Shown: piece after piece, positions 1-12,692 of the stretch
How positions within the stretch are numbered: position 1 is the stretch's first letter
Layout of the letters: each line of letters starts with the position of its first letter
Assembly (NCBI GenBank): GCA_951799445.1
Contig: OX637296.1
Location: forward strand, 21,080,001 to 21,144,000
From: Pseudisothecium myosuroides
Lineage: Eukaryota > Streptophyta > Bryopsida > Hypnales > Lembophyllaceae
Reading direction: 5' to 3'
Length of the DNA stretch: 64,000 nucleotides
The notes under the pieces: model-generated
The model's database searches: none
The model's input: only the letters and a program-made list of their open reading frames with translations
Told to the model about the DNA's origin: nothing
Translations under genes and position numbers: made by a program

Positions 1-1527
1 ATTGCGAAGATCCTCCTCAGTCAGTTCTTCAAGCTCCGTATGTTGGAGCAACGGTTTCTCACACAAGTTCATTTCCATATTTTCCAATCACCACCCTCCG
101 TCTGTCTGTTTTTGAAATCCCGTTCAGACAACGGCCTCACCGACCTTGAACTCAGCGGGAACTCCAACCTCTAGCTGCCAGTTTTCTGCCCATTTCGCAG
201 GAAAGGGAGCCAGGGTGCTCCTCATCGATCATACACGTGCCTCGAAGGGCTTTAACTTACTGTGGTGGAGCTGAAGAGGGGGCTGTGTATTATACCAATG
301 TGAAGCTTTATTATAACTTATGTGCTTTGCAGAAACTTCAATAATTGTGGAAACAATCGCGAGAATTTCATGGTGGGGACGAAGAGGAGGAGGAGGAGGA
401 GCACGGAGGGCACTTATTAAGCTTATGTAGCTTGGAGAACATTCGACGGCGGAGGGTGTGAATGATTGATTGGTGTACTCACTACTCATGTAAGTTGTGT
501 AGGGGATTGGTAGTTGCGCCACTTTTAAAGTGGTGGTGGGAGGTTTAAGTGAGTGGGGTGGGCGGATTTCACGAGGTGGCCAAAGCTTGCCCTCCCTCTG
601 TCTCTTTCTCTCCCGCCTCGGTTTTCACGCCCCTTTTTTTTGTGTGTGTATGTGGTGAGTGGCCTTTGTGGAAAGTGTGGGGGTGTTGTGTCATTAAGCT
701 AGGGTTTCATGTTCTGGGAGCTGTTTCCGGAATTTCTAAGCTTCGTTTTTGCTTCGGTTTTGAAGTCTTCATGAATTTCATGCACGAGGGTTTTTTCTGG
801 GGTTTCGGTTTTTCCTTGAGGAGGAGGGACAGCAAGAGTGAGTGTGGGCCTAACCACAGAGGACGTTGAACTTGTGAGCCCTTGTTATAGATGAGGGACG
901 GCAGCTCTTTGCAATCGAATAGCAACTTGTGAGACCTTTGTGGGTTCTATGTTTACAACCACGCTGGTGTTCCATTGCAAACTGGCATTTTTTGGTGTAC
1001 CTTGAACTGGCTCAATTGCTTCTGTGGTTCGGGCCTGAATTTTCTTCAACCCTTTTTTGGTACCCGTTACTTTCTGGATTTACACTGGTATGGTAGATCA
1101 TTTTCGCTAGATTATGAATTCCCACAAGCAAAGGGGGGTGGGGGTGGGGGTGAGTGGAAGTTGGAACTTGCAGAAGGTGGAATGAATATTTGTGGTGGGC
1201 TTGAAATTGAGGTTCTTGTTCTGTTTTTCCAACTCAAGACCTAGCTTTCTACATATAACCAGTGGCAAGTCTGCTGAACGTTATAATGACAGCACAATAT
1301 TGAATGTGTCGGAAGTGTGCAGGATAAACTAGAATGTGTCACGAGAGCACAAATGTCCACCAACTAACTGCGTGGTGGAATTTGGAATTTTGCAGAAGAC
1401 TGGCGCTTCTTCAAAGGCATGACTATTGACCGTAAGCCTGACATTGAGGTCCATGTTCTCTTTTCCCAACAGAAGCCCCGGCTTCCATCTCCCATTGCCA
1501 ATTAGGGTTTCAATCTGATTCACAACA
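1..1527. other. upstream region and probable 5' leader of the CorA-like gene
   Basis: No convincing coding region is seen here. Short open frames on both strands (for example 229-522 minus and 549-869 plus) have low-complexity composition and no recognisable domain, so I treat them as noncoding. The region is C/T-rich near 585-650 and holds a run of G6-T-G5-T-G5 at 1133-1151 that could form a G-quadruplex. It most likely contains the promoter and leader of the gene starting at 1528, possibly with a leader intron, but I cannot place the transcription start. Confidence 0.4.
1133..1151 (+). other. G-rich tract, possible G-quadruplex
   Basis: Three runs of five to six G separated by single T, followed by GAGTGG. 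It lies about 380 bases upstream of the CorA-like start codon on the coding strand, so it could sit in the promoter or leader. The G-run pattern is seen; any structure or regulatory role is inference. Confidence 0.35.
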
Positions 1528-4500
1528 ATGAAAAACAGAGAGTCACGAGAGTCTTTGGACTATGACACCCAGACATTCCACACCCACAAGGTGCAGAGCA
1601 CAGGAACCTTAGACCTATGGCGAGACGGACTCTTGTGCGCTTACGAGTTTCTTCCTGCGCCCACGAAGAAATTCAAAGTGGGTGCGGATTTCGGCAACCA
1701 GGACGAAAACTTGCAAGGGCGCCTGGACTGTGAGATTTCGGTGAAGCATCCGCATGAGTATTCAGGGATTGATTTGAACCGCTCTCATGATTCTTTTGGT
1801 GGTGGTGGTGGTTCGGAGGATTGCCGCCCACCTGGGTCCACTGCCTCGGGGGGAGCAGGGAGCTTGGACACGGAGGTGCAAGGGTTTGTGGTGAGGGAGA
1901 GTTTGCTGAAAGATGAGGAGAAGGCGACCTCGCCGACGGGGTCGCCTTCTCCTCGTGAAAAGTTTCATGATCACCATGATCATGGTTGGAACAATGGCTT
2001 GAAAAAGGATTGCCAATGGATTCCTATCGGGTGGCCGAGGTTGTCCGAGCTTTTCCAAGCACTGCAGGTTTGCGTCATCCTCAGTTTTTTTATTTTTCTG
2101 ATATTTTAGTAATGTAAAGTCTTCATTCACCATACAGTAACAGAGAGGCATCATTCACTAAACAGGGGAACTCTGAGCCTTTGCCTACCACAATCTAGAG
2201 ACTTGTGCCATCTTCAATTTTTCACATTTAGTTCGTGTCAGGCTAAAAATAAATTGCAAAAATTAAATGTCCATAGATTAAGTATTTTCACACTTAGCAT
2301 AAATCAAAGATCACATGTATGGTCAATGAAACTCTAATGTATTGTATGTTTAGTGGAGTCTCGACCTGAGCTACTATTGTAAAGTCTCCATTCACCATAT
2401 ACCATGCCGGTGAGCTTTGAACTTCTGCCTACAACAATGTAGAAACTTGTTTCATCTCAAATTTTGCACTTTTATTCTGCGTTAAGTTAAAAATCAATTG
2501 CGAAAAAACTAAATGTCTTAAATCTCCGGCCAAATAGTTATATTTTCATTTTTGAATTTCCTATGGGCTTGTAGCTAGATCAGAAAGTTTGTTGGCATCT
2601 GGCAATGTTTAGCCAAAAAATGAACCGCTGGTCATTCTCATTGCAACGCTTAGATTTACTTTCTCTAGCTCTGCAACTGTGTCAAATGATATGCCTGAAG
2701 TTCGTTCTTTTGGATCTTCTTAGGAGTTCGCAAGTTTGTTGAAATCCATTGTGCCCCTTTTTTCTGCCTTATTCCACCGATGCAATATTACAGCTGTTGT
2801 GCTTCGAACACAGTAATAAACTCTTAAGGTACCCTTGTACATTTGAGATAGTGTTATTTCACTTTATTTTATTCCACACTATGATTACCACTGCAAGTTC
2901 ATACTTGTAAGAATATTATACTTTTCTTCCAAATTTCATCTTGTTGTAGGATTTTACGGTAAAACATATACTCAGAATGGGCTCCTCAGTTCTTTGAGAG
3001 TTAAACTAGAAGGGATAGACAGCTGTGCACCCCCTTTCCGAATGCTTTTCATAATCATAATGTGCAAAAACTGCTTGATGAGAGTTTGCACTTAATGCGC
3101 ACTGTTTAAAAGCCAAGTGCGGTTTGAACAAATGTTTCTGTGGATTCTCTTCTAATTTCCTGGTGTTTTGGAAACCAGGGTGATCCTATGTGGTGCAATG
3201 ACGATGGGCTGTCCGACGAGGACAGCTCTCTCACGGCTGCAGATTTGGCACATCCGTATTGGCAGAAGCGAAATGGACCCACTTTCTGGTGTCATGTGGA
3301 CGCTCGCAATCCGAATGTTCAGAAGACGCTGGCGAATTCATGTTGGCTGCATCCGGCTGTTGGTGTTGCCCTCCGGGATGAGAAGCGGCTTATTAGTGAA
3401 CGCATGAAGCATCTCCTGTACGAGGTATCGTTATCCAGCCTTGGGTTTTTTCACTTATATTGTAAGGCCACTCCCGCGAAGTGGAATTAGTTACTAAATG
3501 CTCGCACTGTCTAGGCTGTGGTGCCAACTCCCACTAACTACCTTGCAATGAATTTACATTAATTTCTACCAGTTCTGTCCACTAAATGCACGAAATAAAC
3601 TACCTGTGCCTATGCCAAATCGTTGGAAGTACTAAATCTGCCCCGACCAGCCAAGTAGCCACAGTTAACTAACTTGGATGCCTAACTCTCCATTTTGTTA
3701 TCTTGCAAGTGTTACTCACAAAAGGTTAGTTAACTTTCAACAAGTTAATTAGCTAATTGGCATTAATTAGCCAACCAACCAGTTAGCTACTTGGCACAAA
3801 TTCATTGGTATGGGCTGGGCCTAGACGCAGATGATACTATACAATTTTTTTGCTTGATTTCTGAGTGCCCTCCAATGAGTTTTCTGATATATTTGGGGTT
3901 TGCTTTTGCAGGTACCTGTGCGTGTTGCGGGAGGCTTGTTGTTTGAGCTGACCGGTCATTCCATCGGGGATTCAAATCGTAATGAGGAGGATGTGCCTGT
4001 TATTCTGCGCTCGTGGCAAGCTCAGAACTTCTTGATTACATCTATGCATGTGAAGGGAGTAATTAACCACCTGAATGTCCTTGGTGTCATGGAAGTTCAG
4101 GTGCCTCGCTTTTCCTTCTTCCTCATTTCATTGATGTCTCAAAAAGATATATATCAGAAACTTCTTAGTGAATTTGAAGTGTTATTACACTACAGCAGAG
4201 GCAGGCACTTCTGCCAGGCTTAATCCACGTGGCATGAATAGCTCTTCCTTTTCGCCGTTTCCTGGACTACCAAGCAATATTGCCCTGAAGAACACTTGCT
4301 TCTTCATGACCATATCACCGTTCATGTGCCACATACGATGGCGGAAGCATGCTCAAATGAAAAAAAGAGATTCTTTTATCCTTCTTGATGTTTCTCTAGT
4401 GTGGTAGTCACCCGCTTTAATAGACCAATGACTTGCTTCCACTTCATGACCTTTCCTCTAGTTTGGTTAGACTCTGATTTGGTTTGAGATAAGCTTTGTT

Positions 4501-6085
4501 AACAGGTCGAACTGGTGTGGCAGGATCTGGTGGGTGCCGGTGGTCCAGAGGCACCCACTTGTGTACAGGAGGTCATAGCGCAGCTTGCCAGCCGCCTTGC
4601 CAGATGGGATGATAGGTATTTTATGAGTCTATTTCACATATGTTCCTGGATATTTGGCACTCCCTTTGTTTGGATTTCCACTATTGTCAATGCTTTGTAT
4701 ATGACGAGAGGATTTCGTGTTTGCAGAATGTCTCGGAAACACTATTTTGGTGCAGCTGACGAAGTTGAGTTGAAGTACGTTAATAGGTAAGCATACTCCC
4801 ACCAGCACAGGTTTTGATCATGTAGATGCGCGACAGATTTTGCTCTTTTTGAATTCAAAGAGCAAGCCAGTTCTTTCTTAGTGAAGTTTCAAGAATCTTA
4901 TGGAGGTGTTCTGCAAATCTCATCCACTGGCTGATTAATTTTCAGGAAGGGGAAGGAGGATTTGGCATTGCTGAGCATTATCTTGAACCGAGAAATACGG
5001 CACCTTTCCACGCAGGTAGGAATCATGCTCCCCAAGTAGTTGCAGTTTCAAACTTTGTCAGTCTGTTGGGTCAGTGTGGATCCTCAAATCACATTACAGG
5101 TAGTGGCAGTTTTGATTATGCAATTTCAAACTATTGATTATAGTCGGTGGTTAGACTAGGTGTGAGTTGGCGTAAACGTTTCAAATTTCTTCTTCATCAA
5201 TAGAACACTTCTTACTAAGACTTACTGGGCACTGGTGGTTAGTACTTGTTTCCTGTCTCCTATTCATCTTGTTATCGCTACATTTACCCCTTAGATTCTC
5301 CAAACCTAAATCCAAACATATGACTCAATTCTGCTTTTGGCTCATCCTGCCTTCTGGTTGTGCCCAATTTTAAAAAACAACCTTTGAGTTTTCCAGTTTT
5401 CTCCAATTGCCGGTCCTCTGGTTTGGGCCTCATCACCGTCACAGTTCTCATATTCTGACGGGTGTTGCAGGTGATTAGAATAAAATGGTCACTCCACGCA
5501 CGACAGGAAATTGTTCACGAGCTGTTGACCCATATAAAAGAGCCGAGTGCTCTGAGCGTCCTGGACAAAGTGGCCAAACAGACTCGGGAGATGCTGGAAG
5601 AGCAGGACGCCGTGCGTGATCGCTTGTTCACCGTTCAAGATGTGATGCAAAGCAATGCACGGGAAAAGCTTCAGCAGAAGAGTCTCCGAGTGCAACACAA
5701 TTTAGCCGTGATTGGGGGTGGGGGACTCCTGCTCTCGGTCATTGTGGGCCTGTTTGGGATCAACTTGGACGGCATTCCAGGCGGCAGTGATCACCCCCAC
5801 GCATTTGCCATATTTTCGACGTGTCTTTTCCTCCTTGGTGCAACTGTGATTATAGTTGGGATTCGTCGACTTGGGCTCAAGAATCCACCCTCAGAAGAGG
5901 AGGTTATTTCACGGAAGGCGGAGCTTCAGGAGTTTGTTAACAAGTTCCAGAAGGCAGCTGAGGCACATGAGAAAGTTCACCATGTGTCCACAGATTCAGA
6001 TATCTCATCACATTTCTTTGAAGACACTGCTGAGCAGCAGATTACAGCGAATGGCTCCAACGACTATTATGTCCTCCTGCATTGA
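1528..6085 (+). CDS. CorA-like divalent-cation transporter family protein (plant branch), seven exons
   Basis: Coding exons read as 1528-2067, 3179-3424, 3912-4100, 4506-4615, 4727-4786, 4946-5015 and 5471-6085. All junctions are GT..AG and the phases join without a break, giving 609 residues. The N-terminal ~180 residues are polar, with Gly-rich and Asp/His-rich stretches. The middle is a soluble alpha/beta region (WHPAVGVAL-like, then VRVAGGLLFELTG). The last exon has a long helix, a first membrane segment at about 485-503 ending in GLFGIN, and a second at about 515-536, followed by a short charged tail. Two C-terminal membrane helices with a GxN signature after the first are the CorA/MRS2/ZntB layout. 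Canonical magnesium channels have GMN, while GIN is a known variant in the family, so the transported ion is open. The ATG at 1528 is chosen because exon 1 joins exon 2 in phase and no better upstream start is visible. The fold and family are well supported; the function is inferred from family. Confidence 0.83.
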
Positions 6086-6310
6086 TGTCCGTCTCTGTGT
6101 TTGTACATTTTGGCCAGCGTTGTGCTTGAAGGCGGCTCATGGTTCCTGTAAATGTGACTCGCCCAAGTATGTAGAGTGGAGGGGCTTGGAGGGGATGGGT
6201 GCATTCAGTTTGATTGTGCTCTCATTTCTAGGCTCCAGGGTGTAATTTTCTGTAATGAGATGATATGTATATTCTTTCTCTTAGAGAGAATTTAGTGAAT
6301 CAACAGTTTC
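6086..6310 (+). terminator. probable 3' UTR and polyadenylation region of the CorA-like gene
   Basis: Downstream of the TGA at 6083-6085 the sequence turns T/G-rich, with plant-type near-upstream elements such as AATGAGATGATATGTA at about 6255-6270. Plant poly(A) signals are loose, so the exact cleavage site cannot be fixed. Confidence 0.35.
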
Positions 6311-8091
6311 ATGAGTTACAGCTTGGGAAGAGTATTCGGTTCAGTTCTGTGAAATGTCAGTACAAATGGGGATGGCTGTTCTTATGATCCTGGCGTTGCT
6401 AATGATATGCACGACTGATCAATATGGATGTGGAAACTTACAAAAGCAGAAAAGATATCGATTGTTGACGGTGAAAATATTCAATTTCACCAAGGAGCTC
6501 CAAGTTATTGATTTAGCTCCAGAGTGAAGGTTTAGTTCTGTTCAGAAAATCTACGTTCTCTGCAAGAAATTAGTAAGGGTCGGTTTTATTGACAGGGTTA
6601 AGATTAGGGATGGAGGATGCTTACCCTAGCTTAACCCTGTAAGGAGGACGGGTGTCCGTGTGAAGGGTGCAGAACATCGACGGAATTCCATGAATGGCAG
6701 CGTGATTGGTCCTGGAAGATAGTGCTCCCAGTTGACAGCAATCGAGAGCACTTTGAGGACCGAACCAGAATTGAATGAAAAGCGATGGATCGAAGTTGAA
6801 ATTCGAGAAAAGGTCTGCAATGTTGCACAGTACTGTATTCGGGCTGAACCTCCCAAAAGCTCAAATCAATCATGCGCGCTGGAAAATGACGGAGTACCTT
6901 GTGGAACTGAATAGCAAGTGGCGTGTTTGTCAAGAAAACTATTGACGACAAACTTGGCTTGGCGCTCCGTACTCTGTAAGAAAAAGACGTTGGAAGATTC
7001 GGGTACTGACTGTTCACGGCGAAGAACAAGCACGCTCCAGGACAAATTGAAGAGTACAGTGTTCTGAGGGCATTGTAATCCAAAATCGGTGTAAGGTAGT
7101 ATGGCCTAAAAGTGACCATTTAAGGGCTGATCTGCCTTTTTCACAGGTTTCTTTGAACAGAAATATTTTTGGATCAATTTTCAGAGAAAGAAAAATGGAT
7201 GTGGAACGTTACACAAGTGGTTTCATATTTTTTGAATCGTTTTTGAATTACTTATGAATTTTAAAAAAAACCTGTTGTAGGCACCTATTTGTGACCCTAG
7301 GTCTTCCTAAATCTGACCACTTGCAACTTTGAAAGTGATTTGAGTTAATGAAGGACAATGATTGGCTCTTACAATAGATAATGCTTTTCTCTCGATTCTC
7401 TCAATGGCTTGAGAGGTCCATTTAAGGACCATCTAATATCCATTTCATACTTAAATATAGGGTCGATTTGAAGAGGCCGCTCGCTTTTAGAGCACACTAC
7501 CTTAAGTTACAATGATGCACAAGCAAGTGCACAACTGCACATGCTTGCAAATCTGCCCAAGTGGAAATCAAATCGCCAAGCCTTGTAACTTAACTTACAT
7601 TATGGACATTCTGCAAACATTGCCGCCTAGCAGCAAACAGTGCTACCAGAACTGGGCAAGCCGGACTCTCCGGCTGCCGTGGAAATGTGCAGCAGAGCGT
7701 CAGACCTTGTGGAAACTCGGGCTACCCCTCTCCAACTTCCATATTGTGTCCAGGGCTTTTTGGGGGGGCTTTCCGGTGCCAGATTGCACCAGAAAAAAAC
7801 ACTTTGGCTAAAAAAATGGAAAAAAAACTGTGACATTTTTTGCCAGAAAACTTTGAATTACAAATGGTAGATGAAAACAAAATTATAGACATGTGATATG
7901 TGCTAATGTGATATTTTCTATCTAATATGTAGATGAATGCTGAAATTTGGAGTACTACTATAACATTATATATTGCCACTTCGGTACTTCATAAAAAATG
8001 AAAAAAAAACATTAATTGTATCCTGCAAATGAGCTGCCGCCACGCTACCACGCATATTCTGGTAGTCTCAATTGCCCTTTCCTAAGCTTAA
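6311..8091. other. intergenic sequence without recognisable genes
   Basis: Open frames such as 6631-7119 minus do not resemble any family I know. The sequence is mixed AT-rich DNA with homopolymer runs. At 6598-6634 two TTAA sites are bordered by CAGGG on one side and CCCTGTAAGG on the other, possibly ends of a further TTAA element family (see findings). Confidence 0.3.
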
Positions 8092-8677
8092 TCCCTAAAA
8101 GACCAGAAGGCCACTACATGGCTTTTGCAACTACAATTGTAGAAAATTCAATATGTTGACCTCAATGAACAACAAGGAGACCCTAGATGATTTTTTCCAT
8201 TGAATCCGTTGGTGCAATCTAATCAAAAATTGATCAAGTGTGCGATTTTTTGGTGAATTTTTTGAGAATGAAGAAGACGCTTGTGCCATCACTTCACATC
8301 CTCGTATCTTTTTTTCTACAACTCAAAATTATTTGAAAAAAATTATACATCAAAACCATGATGATATGTACATGTAGAAAAAAAATCAAAGTTTTTGGAA
8401 CACTTTTGAGCATTCCCACTTTCAGCATTTCCATTTCATTGTATGTACAAACTACTGCCTAATTGAACATCTTTCATCAATCTTGTCAATGGTGAAATTT
8501 TCTCAAAAATTGTGCAATTTTGTAGATCTTTTTTTTGTAGGAAAGCTACATAAATCTTCTTTCATTTCAATGGTGGCGATCATCAAAATTATTCTACACA
8601 AATGAGGAATTATGCTTGTTACAAGCACCAGTCAAAAAAACAAGAGCTATGCTCAAACATCCCCGGTCCTTTAGAAG
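8092..8677. mobile_element. degenerate TTAA-flanked element
   Basis: The left end reads TTAA then TCCCTAAAAGACC (from 8088) and the right end reads GGTCCTTTAGAAG then TTAA (8678-8681). These are decayed versions of the CCCCTAAAGGACC terminal repeat seen in the better copies. At about 586 bp it is shorter than the ~920 bp copies. The right-hand TTAA is followed at once by CCCTTAAAGGAC, which looks like another left end. Confidence 0.45.
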
Positions 8678-8923
8678 TTAACCCTTAAAGGACAAAGGGG
8701 TGACCCTGGAAATCATCCCTTTTCATTACCGTGTGAATCATTTGCTTAAAAAGTTGCAAAAGCACGCATTAGAAGTCAAACTATTGTAGAAGACTTCCCC
8801 TTTTCACCACAAAATTCTGAGGATGAATAGTTGCACTTCTGTCCTACACAAGAGATTCTCTGTCATTCATCAGACGCAAAACCTCCGCCTTGACATTTAA
8901 GGGCTAAGGTAGGATCACCTTAA

Positions 8924-9822
8924 CCCCTAAAGGACCAAAGTCCCCTCGGGGAACACTTGGGATTTTGGGCAGGCTCGTGCGACCTGAAATTTTAACCTGA
9001 TTTTTTAAAACTTTTTTTGAAGATAGGAAATCACATTAGCTTTCTAAAAATATAATTTTTTTTCAATTGGTGCCCAGGAGCAAAAGTTATGCCATTCTAA
9101 AGCAAAAAAGCAGTTCGTCGGGCAGAAAAAAAAAACCACAAAAAAATTATTTAAAAATTTTAAAAAAAAATTCCTCAAAGATCATGTTTTTTTCTACATT
9201 TGAAGCTTTGATTCATTCAATTTGGACTCAGAATGAAAAAGTTATGGACATTCTTGTTTTTCGGGCAATCTAAGCATCTTAAAAAAAAACACTTACAGAA
9301 TTCATTACTAAATGCAATTTTCAATTTTTTTCAATTTTTTTTGTTTGACAAGGTTTAGTTTGTTTGCAAGAACAATCCCACCATAGGGATTATGGTGTTT
9401 TAATTCCACGTAAGAGCTATTAACGATTTTGTATTTCGTTCAATTTTGGACCTACTTCTACTTAAAAAAAACTTTATATGTGAAAATGAAGTTTTGATAT
9501 GCTGAATTTTTTTTTGCTAACTCTCAACTCAAATGTTCAACATAAAATTTTTTAACTTTATGGTATGTAGTGCAAAAAAAATCCACAAATGGCTGTCAAA
9601 GTCATCTGAAATCGCAGGAAACAGTTCAAAAAAAATTCTTTTTCCAACTTTGAATGCTAATATCTTCCAATCGGAATGGTCAAATTTCTTGAGACAAGTG
9701 AAGTACAAGATCCTACGGTTAGATTGTAAAAAAAAAAAAAAAATTGGTTTAGGGAGTGATCGCAGCAGAAATGGCAGTTTTCAGTGGTTTTGGAGCCTGA
9801 AAATGGCTTGGTCCTTTAGGGG
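8924..9822 (+). mobile_element. TTAA family-1 element, copy 1 (subfamily a)
   Basis: Flanked by TTAA at 8920-8923 and 9823-9826. It begins CCCCTAAAGGACC and ends GGTCCTTTAGGGG, a short perfect terminal inverted repeat. Length 899 bp. A conserved subterminal motif ATTTTGGGCAGG lies about 40 bp in from the left, and AGAAATGGCAGTTTT lies about 50 bp from the right end. No transposase is encoded. It is closest to the copy at 34831-35750 (shared AAAGTCCCCTCGGGG near the left end). Confidence 0.82.
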
Positions 9823-9826
9823 TTAA

Positions 9827-10389
9827 ACTGCACACATTTCTATGACAAGCACTAAAGTAGACACACCTAAATCTGCCACATTTTTAAAATTGATAGCTAT
9901 ATTTTTTGTTGGAAAATGATTCACTTGTAGTCCGTAAGAACAATGAATGGGAATTGAAGAGTTTTTTGAGGGAGGAGTGGTGGTTCAAGGGGAGTCTAGT
10001 GGTATGGGTAGGTACTCTATGTTTTAATCTTTGAAAATTCATAGAATATTGTGTGAGTGTTTTAAAAATATGAAACAACTAGGGGAGGATTTCTCTTGAG
10101 GAGGCTAACAATTTCACATCAAAATTTCATTATTTTGACCACTAAGCTATCTAGGGCCAAAAAAGTGGCAATTTTAGGTTTATATACCTTTCACAAAGCT
10201 CTCATTTTTTAATCACATAAAGAAAATTTTGCAATAAAATTAGGGGAAATCCAAGAACAATATTTGATTATATTATTCATAAGTTACAAGAGGTCAAAGT
10301 TGAATTGGTAGATATTCTAAAAGGATGTCCTATTTTCAATGTTCACACCTTGAAGAGATTGCAACAAGCATCTAATCATAATGATTTTC
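9827..10389. other. intergenic AT-rich sequence
   Basis: No gene, terminal repeat or target duplication is recognised between the TTAA element and the start of the duplicated segment. Confidence 0.3.
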
Positions 10390-12692
10390 AAAGATTTTTA
10401 TTTTACCTTTTTATTCAAGTTGTTTTTGAAGGGTTATTTTTTAATTAAATTATTTTTTGAGGTGAAACCTACCAGTACCTCTTGAATTATAGAATATTTG
10501 CAAAGCGAAGTCTTAAGAATTGATACCTTACAAATGTTGAAGAACTAATACAAGAATCTTCAAAAAAATATGATGGATGACAAAAAAAATTACATGCTTG
10601 GGATGCGTGTCTTCATCCATTATTCAAAGTTTGAAAGCCTAGTCCTTAAGGGATTAACCCTTAAACAACATACATTAGTCTATAGGGCAATCCAAATGCG
10701 GGAATCAAAAATCTCCTTGATGTCAAGTATGATTTTTGTTGTTTACTCAAAGTTTGTGCAATCAAGGCATGCAAAAGTAAATAGTGAATAATGCTTTGAC
10801 TTTGCATCCTAACTGTGGTGCTTAGCAAGTTATATTCACTATTTAAGTGGGTCCAACAGGTTGAGACATTCCAAAAAATTATAAAAAACAATTTTTGTCA
10901 ACGATTCTCTTCTTGAAACAAAGTATAGGGCCTGTTGTTTTTCCAAGGTATATACAATCAAGGCATGCAAAAAGTGAATAGTGAATAGTGGTTTGACTTT
11001 GCATCCTAAATGCAATGTTTAGCAAGCCGTGTTCACTATTAGTAGGTTGAAACACTCCAAAAAAAATAAATACAAAAAACACTTTTTGTCAACGATTCTC
11101 TCAAAACCAAGCCTATCATTTTAAGGATTAAGGAGTAACAATGTAGATGCTCTAAGAGCTTGGACTTCAGTCTTTTATTTTTTTTATTTTTTTTAAACAA
11201 ATGAAACAGAATTTCATTGCAAGGAGAATAGAATACAAGACCAACAGCCACAAGTGGAGACTTCAGTCTTCAAACTATGATGCCTCCAAGTCCCACATCA
11301 AATATATATATTTTTTATTCATCCTCTACAACCCAAGAAAGTTGGGAGTTGACCTTGAACCGGGAGAACACTCACGCCATTTTGCTGAAGTGTTGCTGGT
11401 CCATTTTCTGAAGTGTAGGGCTGAGTGCTGATCCCAATACCTTGGAACCTTCCAATAGCCGGTACAATATGGAAACACGTTATACAGGCTGGCGTGTATT
11501 GTACAGTGCAGTGCAGAACAGTACTGGAGGTTTTCTGAATGACGTGGAAAACGTGATGGAAATCGTAAGAGCAAATAATGCAGGTGAGGGCAGTCTGTGC
11601 GTTGGAGTGGCAAACTTAAGCTTACAGCACGCAATCTTTGCTACCGACTCCGGCGCAAGTGGGGATGCTATGTTCAGGAAGAACCGGCTAGCTAGCCAGT
11701 GGAATTAGGAAAAAAATTGGTTGCAATTTGGAAACATCGGCAAAAAATTGATGAAAAAAACTACAGAATTTCTATTTTGAATAAAAAATAGAAAAAATAA
11801 CTGAACTCTATACTTCAAAAAACGTTTCAATTTGGGAATTCAAGGAAAATAGACACTACAACTCAAAAAACTTCCCAAACATTGGTAGGAACAAAGACTT
11901 TTAAAAGAGTGGTTAGGTTTGGTAAGGTAGAAACACCCAAAAGCGTCCATGTACCTAATCTTTGTTCCTAGATGGACATTAAACCGTCCCTAGACTTCTA
12001 TTGAATGGTCTTTGACATGTGTCATAAAGTTTTCTCCTCTTTTCACTGTGATTGGATAAGTGCTGAATTTGTCAGAATTCAGATTTGGGTCCACCTATAG
12101 GACGGTTCTAGTGGTTTAGGGGACTACAACTTTGAAAATTCATAGAAAATACATGCCATGTCCGAAAAATCTAATTTTTTTTTGAAAATTCATGATTTTC
12201 TCTCGCTAACACCACAAAATTTATTTATTTTTAAATGGTGCCTACAAGTTTGCTCAATTCCTTATTCTGACGTTTTTGGATGCTTCCACCTTAGAACATT
12301 TTCAACACAATAGAATTGGGATTCTTGATGGGAGAAGTTTGCGTCCACAAAGCTCCAATCCAACCACCTTATACTACGTGAAGCCATGTAGGATTGTTAA
12401 CTATGGATAGGTGACATACTGAATTGGTTTGAACTTTTCACTCATTTACCAACTATGATAGTATTGGGTGAGAAAGATCCATAAGATTGACAACGTGGAT
12501 ACTCTTTTGTTCAAGAATGTCCATATCTAAAATGAAAAAATGAAAAATGAACCAACAAAATTGTTGCTAGATTGGGAGTGCTATTTTGTGAGCTTTGGAG
12601 CATGAGCCCAAGAGCCCGAGAGCTTGTAAGCCTTCAATTTTTGGCAGAATTTTTTGTGATTTTTAGGGTGTAGACCTATGACCGTGGCTTAA

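Noticed and set aside
6631..7119. 162-codon open frame on the minus strand
   Set aside because: No recognisable domain, signal or splice context. An overlapping minus-strand frame is equally open.
8682..8920. Second TTAA element starting CCCTTAAAGGAC directly after the degenerate one
   Set aside because: No right end with TTAGGGG-TTAA occurs before the next element, so its extent cannot be supported.
10650..10672. TTAAGGGATTAACCCTTAA resembling joined TTAA element ends
   Set aside because: Short palindromic word without a paired terminus; it may be a footprint but this cannot be shown.
11442..11708. 88-codon frame near the start of the duplicated segment
   Set aside because: The homologous stretch at 33.2-33.9 kb does not keep the frame, so it is not under protein constraint.
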